A stretch of 64,000 nt of DNA from Vigna angularis (taxonomy: Eukaryota > Streptophyta > Magnoliopsida > Fabales > Fabaceae): the NCBI RefSeq assembly GCF_016808095.1, contig NC_068973.1, positions 12,892,501 to 12,956,500 on the forward strand. The letters are read 5' to 3'. Below are positions 10,619 to 24,944 of this stretch, piece by piece. The notes under the pieces are model-generated. The model worked only from the letters and a program-made list of their open reading frames with translations, was not told the origin of the DNA and made no database searches. The translations under genes and the position numbers were made by a program. The stretch's first letter is position 1. Each line of letters begins with the position of its first letter.

Positions 10619-13600
10619 CTAATCTTTTCTTCTGACATCTAACTTCTTCCTTATGATTGGTGGACTTGAATGTGGAATGGACTCTTGAGTAGGTTGTGGT
10701 GGCTGAGGGGATTCGTGACATGTTTGTTGTGAGGCTAAGGTACATGTTGGTTGTGTGATGTCTGGACGTAAATGGAAATTCTTTTTGTTGTGTCCCAGTT
10801 GACGGCAGATGGTACATTTCTTTGTGTGGCCACCAACACGCATTTGGGTGGCATCCTTAGTTAACTCCCATGCTTTCACCTTTCTTTTTTTCTTTGGTCT
10901 CCCAGGCATCTTTCGAATAATTGGTGGCAACACATCAGGGAAGCTTGTTCTTTCCCATAGCAAGTGTTCATTGATAGGATAAATGATACAGGCATATGTC
11001 TCTTCATATGTGGATCTTGTGAACCAAGATGGTATAAATTTTTTTGGGTCTTCATTTGAGTAGTTCATTGTTGCAATTGCATGACAACATGGGATGCCAC
11101 TTATCATCTACTTCCTGCAGCTGCAGTGTTGACTCTCTAAGTGCACTATGAACTTGTTTTCCAGTACTGCAGTCTGTCTAACTTCAAACGTCTTTTGTCC
11201 AAACCAGCTGACAAAATAACAATATAAACATAAATAACATAAATAAATCAGATTACCTTGGGATCCAATATCTAGACAAATTTGATTCCTTCATAAGCCT
11301 ATTCTTTATCTTTGGGCAGATAGTGAAATCCATAGATGCGACCTTGCTTCTGTTGGTGGCCTAACGTTTCATTAGATAAAGTCTTATCTCCTCCAACATT
11401 GTGATAATGTGGTTTCCTTTGGCAAGCACAATAACACTGTTGAAAGCTTCAGAAATATTATTGTCAAGGGAATGACAGACTACTTGAGTTGTGAACCGAG
11501 ACCTTGACCAAAACCTTTTATGAACATAAGTTTAGAAAATGAGCTACCATACAAAATTGTTTGAAATGTGCATGTAAGTGACAAATTATACTTGGGGGGA
11601 ATGGCTATTAGGTATTTATATGCTTCTGCATTTACCTCTTTTATATTCAACATTTCTCTCTCCAATGTCTGGGGGTACGTGCTAGTAGAAGCCCTCCACA
11701 TCAGAGTCCTCAACGTCTGACTAGAAAAGTTCTTTCTAAAATTTGCGTAGAGGTGCCTCACGCAGAATCTTTGGTCTGCCCCAAGCAAAAGTTCCTGGAT
11801 AGCTGGCATCAACCCTTGTCCACATGAATAAATTAATGAAGGTTTAGTACATCATTTACATAACTTAATGTATATAATAATGTAAGGAATAGATGTACCT
11901 TCTGTTGGTCAGACATCCACGTGCACCCACCACACACTTCATTTCCTCCAAGGTTTTCTATCAATAAATGCAAAAACCAACCTTATGTGTCTTTGTTCTC
12001 TACTTCAACTACTGCATTTGCAAGGGGAAACATTTGTTCATTTTGGTCCCTTCCAATTGCAGTAAGCGGCTCTCCCTTATACTTCCCTTTAAAAAAAACA
12101 TCTATCTAAACAGATAATTGGCCTACAACTAACAAAGTTGTCTTTACAAGCTTTGAGACAAACATAAAATCTTTTAAAAACTAGCTCACCATCATCACGG
12201 TCAACCTTCACCTTAACTGTTGACCCAGGATTACACCTCAACAGTTCATGCGTATAGTCATCTATTCTTCTAAATTGTTCTTTAAAATCTCTACTAAGTT
12301 GATTTGCTGCCATTAACTTTGCTCTTCGTGCTTTGGAGATTGAAAGTTTGGTATTCCATTTTCGTAATGCTTTATGACGTATGTCTTGGACCTTGAAATT
12401 AGGATTGTCTCGTAAAGACCTATCTATTTTGTGACTCAACCACTTGGTATTCATAATTTTAAAGTTAAGTTTCTTGTTGCAAGTATGGGTATCATTTATT
12501 TTCCTTAATTGCCAAAATTGTCGTGTTGGCAAATACCCACAATAAGCTACCCATGGAGACTTAGCTTGCCCACCTATGCATCTAACCCTCACCTTACACT
12601 TATCATTTTTAACAAACTTCATAGCCCTCCCAGTATGCACAACATAACTTCTAATGGTCTCCTTCAAGTCATCCTTATCTGTACATAAAGTCCCAACTTC
12701 CCATTTGTAATCTGTCATTGACTTTTGTTTCTCATATGTAGGAAACAAACCAGGCTTTGGTCTATCTTCAGTGTCATCCTCACTACCACTGTTTTCTGGA
12801 GTTAATAGGACATTAGAATGCCCTTCATCATCTGACAACCCCCTACCACTAGCTTTAGCCTTATACTCTTCATCATTGTCCTCCAAACCAATATCAACCT
12901 CTTCTGCCTCCTCCACCTACTCGTCACCACTAAGATGATCCATATGTCCCTATCCTCACTCTCGACTTCAACTTCTTCTAGATTGTCCACTCCATCCTCA
13001 CTCTCCACTACAACTTCTTCTTGTACTCCACCATATTTGTCCACCTCCACTCCACCATCCACCTCCTCTCCAACAATTTGTTCCACCTCCTTTCGACCAC
13101 TAATTTCTAGCTTCACTCCACCCTCGATATCCACCTCAACTTCACCCTCTATATCCACCTCCACCTTCAATCCGTCATTTGTCCCCATCAACTCACCACC
13201 ACTAACCAACTCACCCTGATTAAGCAACTCACCCTCAGTCACCAACTGCACCCCTACTTCACCATATTCAACTGCTCCTTCTTCAACCTCCTTCTACACT
13301 TCGACCTCGTCCATATTTCCTTCATCACCACACTCAAGATGTGAGAAACCTCCAACCCCACTACCCTTACCACTCGAAGCAGGTGCTTCAGCTTCACAAA
13401 GAAAAGAAATATGGTTCACATAATCTTCTACAACCTCTGCATGGTCCACGCCATGTACAGCATACAAGTCAACTTTCCCTAAAAAGTTTGCTACCTTCAT
13501 CATATTCATTGCTCCTCTATCATCATACAATTTATGTAACAAATGTTGTACGTTATAATATAACTCTTTCACTTGAAGGTACCCCAGATCTTTTAGGGCA

Positions 13601-13700
13601 CCTAGTATTTAAAAATCTCTCCATCTATATACATAAAGGGGAATTGTTTTATCAAGGTCCCACCGTGGTGAACCACTACCTCAAACCTTTCCTCAGACAT
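10619..13700 (-). pseudogene. MuDR-type MULE transposase, degenerate
   Basis: Reading on the minus strand: ATG at 13700; a PB1-like N-terminal domain (VDLYAVHGVDHAEVVEDYV near 13470); an acidic repetitive linker (12935-13260, VEVDIEGEVEVDIEG); a MuDR DNA-binding region (12210-12700); then the DDE core, with the first Asp in ICLDRCFF (about 12100), the second in WMSDQQK (about 11905), the C-x2-H segment FCVRHLYANF (about 11750) and the catalytic Glu in NISEAFNS (about 11450). The SWIM zinc finger CSCRK...CCHA is at 11060-11125. A GRPKKKRK basic patch and a CCHC-like knuckle (CTICRQLGHNKKNF) follow. Lesions include a frame change near 13610, TAG at 13294-13296, a frame change plus stop near 12917-12950, a frameshift at an 8-base A run (12091-12098), and TAG at 11108-11110 where the SWIM motif normally has Trp. 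At least one intron follows SDQQK. It is a transposase in origin but not functional as read. Confidence 0.85.
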
Positions 13701-14229
13701 CTCAATCACTACAATTCAAATGCAAGCGGGGAGCACTAAATTTACTTAAACTAACAACTATGAGACCAATATCAACCCCAAAAGCTGACAATCTTGATCA
13801 CTGTCTTCAATCACCCAAGAAACGACAACTATAATCATATTTAAAACACAATAGACAACACATTACAAAACAATTCAACATATATTATTTAACCAACCAA
13901 TTTATACCCCCAAAATCATCCTCAATTGAAAAAATAGGTATATTTAACATAAAATTAAATTAAACCCTAACCCCCAAATACAACAACAACAACATCAACT
14001 AAGTACGCTTAGATTAGGACCACTTACCTCATGTATGTACGCTATTCCAATTTCACCTTTAAGGAATCACCAACCAACACTCATTAGAACACCTCCTCCA
14101 CCACATAGATGAACCCAAAAATGGCGATATCAGTCTTAGATAAGGGTAATTTTATTTAACTCTGACTGAAACCTAGCTTACGTCATTTAATTTTTTTTTT
14201 AAATTTACACAGTGAAATATATCATATGT

Positions 14230-14432
14230 GCCACGTATTCATCAAACTGCACAGGTCACTCAGTTTTGGCCATGATGACATTTACACCGTTATGTTTTTA
14301 ACGTTGTGAGCCAAAAGGACCTTATTGAACGTTTTTTAACGAAATATGGAGCCTAACTGAACTTTTTTAAAAGGTATGATCACTTTGAACCAAACCCCCA
14401 AAAGTAAGGACCAAATAATGTATTAAACTAAG
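14230..14432 (-). repeat. Right terminal inverted repeat of the MULE
   Basis: This is the reverse-complement partner of 9313-9515. It lies about 530 bp upstream of the likely transposase start on the minus strand. Confidence 0.85.
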
Positions 14433-14773
14433 TTTTTTCCCTTCATCATTTAATAATAAAAATAGATAGGCAAACTGTAATTAATTCTTATCGAATCTAA
14501 TTTAATTCTCACTTAACTACATTTAATTCATAGCTATATTTACTATTGAGTCTTAAATCCCTTTCTTCATTTCTCCATTCCTTTATTGCGTTGTTGGTGT
14601 TTTTGGATCTTAGGTTGTTGTTTTTGTGGTTCTTGTATTGTCGTTCGTGATCTTGCGTTGTCGTTCGTGGTTTTGGCATTGGTGATCTTAGTCTTCATTT
14701 TCTTCACATATAGGTAAGTTTAAGCATGTATTTTGTAGTCTTAGGAAACCCACAAATCCTTTTCATAAATAAA

Positions 14774-15305
14774 TGGATTTCGAAATTCATTGAGGCCTTA
14801 ACTGTATTTTGAAATCTGATTAACAGTTCGTCGAATTTTGAAAGCCAGTTAAGCGTTAAACAAATTTTGAAATTCATGAAACCCTTACCTAGATTTCAAA
14901 ATCTAACGAGCTCTTAACTGGATTTCAAAAGTTGATTAAGGTTATTTAGAAATACGTGGAATCCTTAATGGACATTTAAAATTCGGTGAGCTCGTAACCA
15001 TATTTTGAAAACTGATTAAGACTTCAACAAATTTCGAAATCTGTTAAGACCTTAGCCGAATTTCAAAATCTAGCAAACTCAACTAGATTTCAAAATCTGG
15101 TTAAGACCTAAACAGGTTTCAAACTTCATGAACACCTTAATTGGATTTTAAAATCCGATGACATTTAATCAAATTTCAAAATTTAGTTAAGGCTTCAACG
15201 GATTTTGAAATACCTCCAACTCTTAACTGGCTTCCGAAATTTGCTTAAGGGTTCACCAGATTTCGAAAGATGGTTAAGTATTGGATGGATTCCGAAATCT
15301 GATTC
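14774..15305. repeat. Degenerate 30-bp minisatellite, about 18 copies
   Basis: A unit close to GATTTCGAAATCTGATTAAG plus about ten bases (CCTTAACTG-like) recurs about every 30 bp. The TTTCGAAA core is palindromic. Because the period is a multiple of three, open frames cross parts of the array (for example 15205-15393), but they look incidental. It sits just upstream of the second MULE transposase and is probably its subterminal or leader region. Confidence 0.75.
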
Positions 15306-15539
15306 CCACTTTATATTTTTTTTAATATTTTTTTACTTAAGTTTTGTTTTTGTTTCTGATTTAATTTTTAATATGTTAGAATTTTATTATTAGTATTAAT
15401 ATTATTTTTAGTATTAAGAGAGGTATAGAGTGGTTAATGTTTGTTATAGGTGATTAATATTTTAAGATAGACAATTATCCATTTAAGTTGATGGATTTAT
15501 AAATAAATTCGAGTTTCGTGTTGGATTTTTATTCTTTCG

Positions 15540-17085
15540 CAAATGAAGTGACGGAGGAGATTACTCAAAGAATTTTACAATTGATAAAATATTTCTCTCA
15601 CTTGATGAGTTAATTGAATGTGTTTTGTTGTTATAACTATAAGATCTGTTGAATCCAAAGAAAGAGGTTTGTCTTGTTAAGTATAGGAAGTACAATCTTG
15701 ATGTTCAGTCGAGTGTATATCGCACAATAAATTGTGAGTGTCCTTTTAAGTTAAGGGGCAAACCCTTTTCTAATGGAGATGGGTAGGTGTTAAATGTAAT
15801 ATGTGGATATCAATACCATAAATTGGTTGAGAGTTTAGTTGGTCACCATTTTGCTAGCAGGTTAAATCCTACTGAACAGTCATTACATGTTAATATGACT
15901 AAATATCAAGTAAATCCTTCAAATATTCTACTAACTCTGAAAAAACACAATTATTGCAATGTCACAACAATAAAGCAAATCCATAACGCAAGGTATACAT
16001 ACAATCAATCTTTGAGAAGGTCGAGAGCTGAAATACAATAGCTAGTGATGATGTTGGATAATGATAAATACATCCAATGAAGTAGATGTGTCGACAAATC
16101 TGAGGGAGTAAGTGACCTCTTCTAGAGACATCCTGATGTAGTGCAGTTCTTGAATGCATTTAATATTGTTTTCTCGATGGATATGACATACATGACAAAT
16201 AAATATGTGTTGCCCTACTTGAGATAGGTAGTTCGACATCTACAGGGTTGACCTTCGTAGTGGCCTTTGCATTATTATCAAGTGAATCGCAAAATAATTT
16301 TACTTGGGCTATGGAAATGATTAAAGGTTTATTTATGACATTTGAGGACGGTCTATACGTCATTGTTAGTGATAGAGACCTTGCTTTGATGAATGTCATT
16401 GCCAATGTATTCCCTAAGTCTTATCACTTGCTATGTTGCTTCCATATTATAAAAAATGTCAAAGCTAAAAGCAAAATGTTAGTGGGTTCTGTTAAGGCAT
16501 AAGATGTGTTGATGCAAGCACGAGAAAATGTCATGGATCATGAACAAGAGTCCATGTTTAGTGATTATGTTGATCGCCTTCAGTATGCTTCTACTTCATG
16601 GCCTTTATTCTTTGAATATGTGAATCATATTTGGATTATTCTGTGTAAGTCATACTTCGTAAAGGCATGGGCAAACAAAGTTATGTATTTAGGCAACACA
16701 ACAACAAACAAGAAATTTTTAATGTTATTTTATTTACTTATTTATGTTATATGTTTTATGATAATATTAATATCGTTTGTATCAACGTTGAGTCTGCTCA
16801 TTAGAGCTTGAAAAGAGTATTGTGGAGCAATATGAGAGACCTTTATTCGTGTGGGATGATATCCATAATGTCATCATCCTCCAACATAACAAGATAAAGG
16901 CATCACTTGAAAAAAGTCTTAATCTTATGAGTAAAGCTTTTAAAGGAAGAAAATATAAAAGACTTCTTGGACGCGTATCGAGATATGCTTAGGACTCATT
17001 GTTGAGGAATTTGAATGAGTCAAGTGTAGAGGATTGGATAGTGGGTGTTGTCGATGGGTTCTAAGACAAACATATGGTATACCCT
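15540..17085 (+). pseudogene. Second MULE transposase (SWIM/FAR1-like clade), degenerate
   Basis: Pieces in shifting frames spell a MULE transposase of a clade different from the one at 10619-13700. 15690-15950 gives the N-terminal region (INCECPFKLRGK-like, then LNVICGYQYHKLVESLVGHH). 16170-16250 gives the first catalytic Asp in MDMTYMTNKY. 16248-16500 gives TFVVAFALLSSESQNNFTWA, the second Asp in VSDRDLALM, and the C-x2-H helix LLCCFHIIKNV. 16780-16815 gives NVESAH, where the catalytic Glu lies. 16990-17060 gives WIVGVVDGF, just before the SWIM finger. Stops and frameshifts occur throughout (for example after MTNKYVLPYLR and after VESAH). The frame is lost at 17104, where LTR-like DNA begins, so the SWIM finger is missing or displaced. 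Confidence 0.75.
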
Positions 17086-18359
17086 ATGCTTGTGAATTAG
17101 CATTGTAACAACCTAAATTTCAAAGTGTCACGAGTTATTCAAAAACCAGAAACTTCAACTTTCTATCGTAGCGCGAAAACGTATTTTTCAAAACCTTAAC
17201 ATTTAAACATGCATAATTTATTCAAAGCATATGAGTTCGAAACTACTTGTCCAATTACATTATTCAAAATAATGGAAATAACGAATGTAATGAAATAACC
17301 CCAACTATATTGTCTTAAATTTAACAAAAATAGCTTTATTTAAAAATCTCAAGTCTATTCCCTGTCATCTATCTAATCTATCATGCTTCAACACCATTTG
17401 CAACATTATTTGCTAACATATAACACATTATACGATCATTGCCGATAATTTCATTCATAACACACAAACACAAACACGTATGAGGTAAGCTACTGATAAA
17501 ACAATCATAATAATAATAAGATATAAACACACTGAATATATCAACCATAAATCACCCTATACCTAATGGTAATAACAATAATATTCCTAATCCTCTAGCA
17601 TGACAAATTAATCACAATGAATTACTTAGTTCTCGATCCTCGATCCTTGTTCTTCAATCCTCGATCCTTGATTCCTTGTCCCTTAATGTCATTACTAACA
17701 TCTCACACATAGACCCTTGGTCTATCCACTCATTAACACCTATGTTAACTACTTACTTTAACCATTATAGTAACACCACTATGAACATAGCATCACTGAA
17801 GCATCTCTATTACCATGATCATCATCATAGATACACCATCATCATGACTATCCTAGTCATGAACAACATTATGAGCATCACCGTACCATAAAAACCATAG
17901 TGGAAAGAGTCAATCTCACTCATGTACCTTACGTCACCCGCTTGTAGCCGCTCCTATAGACATATATGTAGATTCTCCTACAAATATGCTTGAGCAGTCC
18001 CGAAATCCAGCTAAGGAACATGTAATTTTGTCATATAAGGACAAGGAAAACACTATCACCTCCATAACATGAAGGTCAAAACCCGAACAACCCTTCCTTT
18101 GCACACAAGGCAAAAGAAAGAACCTATCCGCAAATAGAACCAGGATATACTAGGTACAACTACTAGACCAATCAACCACTCTCATGCTCATCAACCTCAT
18201 ACTGAGGTACACCCTAACACTCACTCATGCTCCAATCTCAAATAAGTCAAACCTGACCCTAAACTTAACCACTAATCTCATTCCCTAATTGTCATCACAT
18301 TCAAGTTTGATACACGCTCATTCTTCATCAAAAGACACGTTTTCAATAAAAATACATTG

Positions 18360-18610
18360 GGATAATCGATTATCACTAATAATCGATTATTCCTGAAACA
18401 TTCATAATTACCAAAAACTACACTATGATAATCAATTATCACTTATGATAATCAATTATTTTAGTGGTTTGCACAACCAATTTCCATAATTCATCACTTA
18501 TGAAAGGATAATTAATTATCATCCCAGATAATCAATTATTCTCAAAACAATACTCAAAACCAATGCGGAAATAATCAATAATGACTAATTATAATCGATT
18601 ATTGCCGAAT
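18360..18610. repeat. Cluster of ATAATCGATTAT-type palindromes
   Basis: GATAATCGATTATC and near relatives (GATAATCAATTATC, AATAATCAATAATG) occur in pairs about every 60-90 bp. The same motif pairs recur at 42065-42170 inside the solo LTR. Confidence 0.7.
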
Positions 18611-18779
18611 CAAAACACATCTTGGACAAAATTCAAGTGTTCAAACTCACATACAATTAGATCATAAGCAAACATACCCAATACAACATGCATTCATACC
18701 CATACACCTTTGTGAACAGACTCTAATACATACATTACATCAATTGAATCATCCAAAACCCATCATTATGCAGATTATA

Positions 18780-19740
18780 ACCCAACAAACCAATTATTTT
18801 ACATATGATTATCATATTATCTTTATAAAATATATTTGTATGGTAAAATCTCAAGCATCATAACTTTGTTTTCCCTAAGCATCAATACCTATTATGGGAT
18901 AACCCAACAAAAACATACATACTTTCATAGGGACAATCGAACATAAAACATGATATAAACCCTACTATCATGCATAACATATTCTCATACATGCACATGC
19001 ATCAATACAACATTACCTTTCAAGATAATCAAGAACAAACCTTATTCATCATACAAACAACAAGAAAACAAACCAAGGTAAATTTCCCCATACCTTGGTC
19101 AATACTAAGGGTTTAACTACAACTCCAAAACCCCACAAATTTTCCTTTGCACTAAGGGTTTCTACTGCTCTTTCTCTTATCCCCCAACCTCTTTGATTTA
19201 GAGTTTCTAGGATTTCTAAACACAAATTACCACCTTTTTCTCTATATCTTAATATTTTTAACCCAACAAACCAATTATTTTACATATGATTATCATATTA
19301 TCTTTATAAAATATATTTGTATGGTAAAATCCCAAGCATCATAACTTTGTTTTCCCTTAGCATCAATACCTATTATGGGATAACCCAACAAAAACATACA
19401 TACTTTCATAGGGACAACCGAACATAAAACATGATATAAACCCTACTATCATGCATAACATATTCTCATACATGCACATGCATCAATACAACATTACCTT
19501 TCAAGATAATCAAGAACAAACCTTATTCATCATACAAACAACAAGAAAACAAACTAAGGTAAATTTCCCCATACCTTGGTCAATACTAAGGGTTTAACTA
19601 CAACTCCAAAACACCACAAATTTTCCTTTGCACTAAGGGTTTCTACTGCTCTTTCTCTTATCCCCCAACGTCTTTGATTTAGAGTTTCTAGGATTTCTAA
19701 ACACAAATTACCACCTTTTTCTCTATATCTTAATATTTTT
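18780..19740. repeat. 481-bp tandem duplication, about 99% identical
   Basis: The unit beginning AACCCAACAAACCAATTATT at 18779-18781 is repeated from 19260-19262 with a 481-bp offset. The copies differ at about half a dozen positions by eye (for example ATCTCAAG against ATCCCAAG, and CCCAACCTC against CCCAACGTC). Such low divergence marks it as one of the youngest events in the window. It could be a collapsed or expanded assembly artefact, but the private differences argue for a real duplication. Confidence 0.9.
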
Positions 19741-20629
19741 AAATCAATCCAACTCTATCTCTAATATTTTCTCACTTATTATAATATATTTTAAAAACCA
19801 AATCTATCTAAATCTTTATTCTCCTTATCTCACGATCCACTATCTATCTTTTATTTTATTTTATTTTATTCACACTTTTACTTCTCACACCCCCTTATTT
19901 AATTCCTACACCAATTAAATAAAGGTAAAAGACCATTTTACCCCTAAGCAAAATACAAATAAAACAAAGGTCTGCCTTAATTCCCTTTCTCCATAGAATT
20001 GAACCCATACCCATTCAATCCTAAACCACCCTTCCTACCAAAAAACCAACACATCATATTGGTAATATCACACTCACACACAAATCACGAATTTAATAAC
20101 ATATCAATCATGTGTTGCACTTTATCAATAATAACATTAAATAATTAGCATAACAATTATAATTCTAAGCAACATCTAAATGTTAAACCCAATTACCAAA
20201 GAATAATCCTCAAGTCTCAAAATCACATTATTCCCTAATTACTACATTCTAGAAAAAAATCAAAATAAAATTGTAAATGGAAATTTGAAAATATATATTA
20301 ACTATAGGCCTCGGTTCGCGATTAAATCGAGACATAAAGGGCATATGACATCGGTTAAAATGGAACCGAGGTAGTAGAGGTTGACAAAATGGAATTGGAA
20401 CGTTCAAAATTAGAGGTTGTCAGTTTTTGGCAGGATATACTGCCTTTGTTGGTTAGAGAATCGAGGCAGTCAGCTTATTTCGAAAAAGTTATCAATGTTT
20501 TTTGCCTTGGTTAGTCAAAGAACCGAGGTAGTAGGCCTATTTGGAAAAAGCTATAAGGGTTTTTTGCCACAGTTGGTCAGAGAACCGAGGCAGTAAGTCT
20601 ATTTCGAAAAAGCTGTAATGGTTTTTTAA

Positions 20630-22660
<2,031 letters not shown>

Positions 22661-22927
22661 TCTCGATTGGTCAGAGAACCGAGGCAGTAGGCCTATTTTG
22701 AAAAAGTTGTCAAGTGAAAAGTCTAATTTTTACATTGGGTTAGGAGGATTTTTTGTCTCGGTTGGTCAAAGAACCGAGACAATATACTTCTTTAGGCATC
22801 GGTTCACATTGAACCGAGGGATATAGTGTCGTCAAAATTACGAAATATCCAACGTGTTTTTATACGCTCCAGTTTTTTTGAAACCGAAGCATAATGTGCA
22901 AGTTAAAAAGTTGTTTATTTACTAGTG

Positions 22928-24470
22928 ATTATTCCAAAGAAAATCTTAGCACAAATTTACTCAAAATCTAAGGACATAAAGCAAAAAGATAACGAAATAC
23001 TAGTACATGCTTAACCAAGTTGAGATTATTACTCTTATTAAGGGGTTAACAATAATGATGACAAAATCAGAAGATGATAAATAATCTTTAGAATAAATAA
23101 AAACTTTCTTTATTTGAAAACTTGATTCATTAAAAATGGTCTATAACACATAAGCTATTAAAGATTGTGGCCAGATTCTAAAAGAAAGGAGCTAAATGAA
23201 ATAAAATATAGAAGAAAGACAAACTATTTTAAAAAATCAAGAAGAAAAGAAAAAGAAGATGGGAGTTGGAGATGGTGACTTGGTAAAAATTAAACTTAAA
23301 CATTAAAGTAAAATATAAAAAAAAAATTTCATTAATAGTAAGGATAATTGATTACTATTGTAGGTTTGTAAACATTCAAACCCTAAATATGATGAAAAAC
23401 AACATATTTGCTTCTAACTAGTGAGTGGTAATGCAGATTAACCCAGTTTGTTTAGGCTTAACCTGCACTTGGCTCGTAATATGCAGGCTAGGTTGACCAT
23501 TGAATAAAATACATAGGTTGAAAATACTAGCCCACCCCATATTGGAATTAGGTGCATACTCACGGGTTGGCTTGCATACTTGACTTGAATTTCTTTTTCT
23601 CAACTAATGAAAAATTTCATACTTTACAAAATTTCTTGTTTTTTCACCTATATATAGTGGTTGAACAATTTTCGCAATTTTCATACCTAGATCAACAATT
23701 TTAGCAAAATGAAGTGGTTGAAACTTTATACTATTACATTCTCATCAAACTTAATAATCATACATGTTATTATGAGTGTTATGTGAGTGTGTTGTTGCAA
23801 GATGAGAAGAGATTATAATGATGAACTCTCTGTTGTGTTTCGCGAGAGCGAAAGAAAAACACGAAAGATGAACAAGAAATGCAAAACAAATAGTAAGTGA
23901 GTGAGACGCGTTTTGAAAAAAATAATTAAGATTTTAGATAGTTTACGGGTCATTAGACTAATTCATCTCATCTCATTGTAGACATGTACAAAGAGATTAT
24001 ACATATTCAACTTATGGGGACCAACAGACTAAAAAAAAACCTTACTTGTCTCAAATCCACGGTGGACCGCCCCCACATTGTCACTCCTACTTCTAACTTA
24101 GCTAGAAGTACACGCTTTTAATATACCAATTAATGAAAATCACTTAGGTTAAACAAAAGTTAAATTAATTTGCTGGTGAACTCTTTGAAACTATATACTT
24201 AAATTTGTCCTTAAACTTTTACTTTCCTATATTGATTTTAAAATTTGTTCAACGCCGCTGAAATCGGTTTACCAACACTTCCTCCTCCAAGATAAAATAA
24301 ATATTGGAGGAAAATTTTGATGGCATTGAATTAGTATGATGTAAAAATTTACTATAATCACTTAAAACTACAAATTTCAGCTACATTAATAGATAGGTAC
24401 CACCCACACACAGCTATTTTCTTTTAGAAAAGGTAATATTCTTTTGAAGTGTTTGGGATGAAATGAGAAA
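22928..24470. other. Intergenic, no gene recognised
   Basis: AT-rich DNA. At 23420-23590 a more GC-rich patch (GTGGTAATGCAGATTAACCC ... CACGGGTTGGCTTGC) has the look of an old hAT-type MITE, but I could not define ends or a target duplication. The rest shows nothing I can support. Confidence 0.45.
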
Positions 24471-24474
24471 ACTT

Positions 24475-24480
24475 TATAAA
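24475..24480 (+). promoter_or_regulatory. Candidate TATA box of the DUF868 gene
   Basis: TATAAA, followed about 40 bp later by a pyrimidine patch (TCTCTCTCTCTTTCTTTC at 24514-24535) of the kind seen around plant transcription starts. It would give a leader of about 430 nt. An alternative TATA-like ATATATATTTTT lies at 24681. The start site is not proven. Confidence 0.35.
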
Positions 24481-24944
24481 TCATTAAAAACCAGAAAACT
24501 ATAATTCATAGTTTATTCTCTCTCTCTTTCTTTCTTAACTAACTAGTATGGAGGTTGGAACCAAAATAAAATTTGAAGAGAAACAGGTAAGAGAGATTAT
24601 TGAGAGTTGTGCAGAATATTAAAAGGGTTGTTCCCTTTAACTCTCACTCACTGCCAGTGCATATGCCAGCCAGTTCAGAAATATATATTTTTCTTTCCAA
24701 ACTCCATTAAAACACTTCTGCCACCACCTTCCTTTCACAAACCTTCTCACTCAGATCTCTCCTTCACACACCAAATAGCTACCTGCTTTCACTTTTTCAA
24801 TTTTTCTATGTAAGAATCACTCAGCGTTCACATTGTGTACTCAAAGTTCATTCATCACCAACAACTACAGCATTTTATCACTGGTTCCATCAAGATTATT
24901 TCATCAGAACATAGTTGCAGTTAAAGAGTTGATATCCAACAACA

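Larger units (their letters stand above)
9313..14432. mobile_element. Mutator-like element (MULE), about 5.1 kb, with long TIRs and two inward-facing genes
   Basis: Inverted repeats of about 200 bp bound the block (9313-9515 and 14230-14432). By eye they are about 85-90% identical; both contain TTTGGTTCAAAGTGATC and CCTTTTGGCTCAC. The right half holds a MuDR-type transposase on the minus strand. The left half holds a plus-strand two-exon gene for a GRF-zinc-finger/membrane protein. Both genes therefore start near a TIR and converge, the arrangement of maize MuDR. I could not identify a clean 9-bp target duplication, so the outer limits are accurate only to about 20 bp. Several lesions in the transposase imply that this copy is no longer autonomous. 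Confidence 0.8.
17104..20248. mobile_element. LTR-like non-coding retroelement DNA, probably truncated
   Basis: The block starts TGTAACAACCTAAATTTC, a typical opening of large plant gypsy LTRs. It is non-coding and contains paired AATCGATTATC/ATAATCAATTAT palindromes (18360-18610) like those in the better-defined LTR at 40775-43335. A GTAAATTTACC-flanked ACCTTGGTCAATAC segment also echoes those LTRs. I did not find an unambiguous 3' end or target duplication; the sequence runs into a CACTA insertion at 20249. It appears to interrupt the transposase pseudogene at about 17100. Confidence 0.45.

Noticed and set aside
12935..13219. Plus-strand 94-codon Ser/Thr/Pro-rich frame
   Set aside because: It is the antisense of the acidic repetitive linker of the MULE transposase.
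14774..15305. Regularly spaced short repeats that could suggest a CRISPR array
   Set aside because: The units are contiguous and diverged, without unique spacers, and the DNA is plant nuclear.
24607..24813. 68-codon frame in the DUF868 leader, possible uORF
   Set aside because: It opens with TTG, not ATG, and has no conserved content; no evidence that it is translated.
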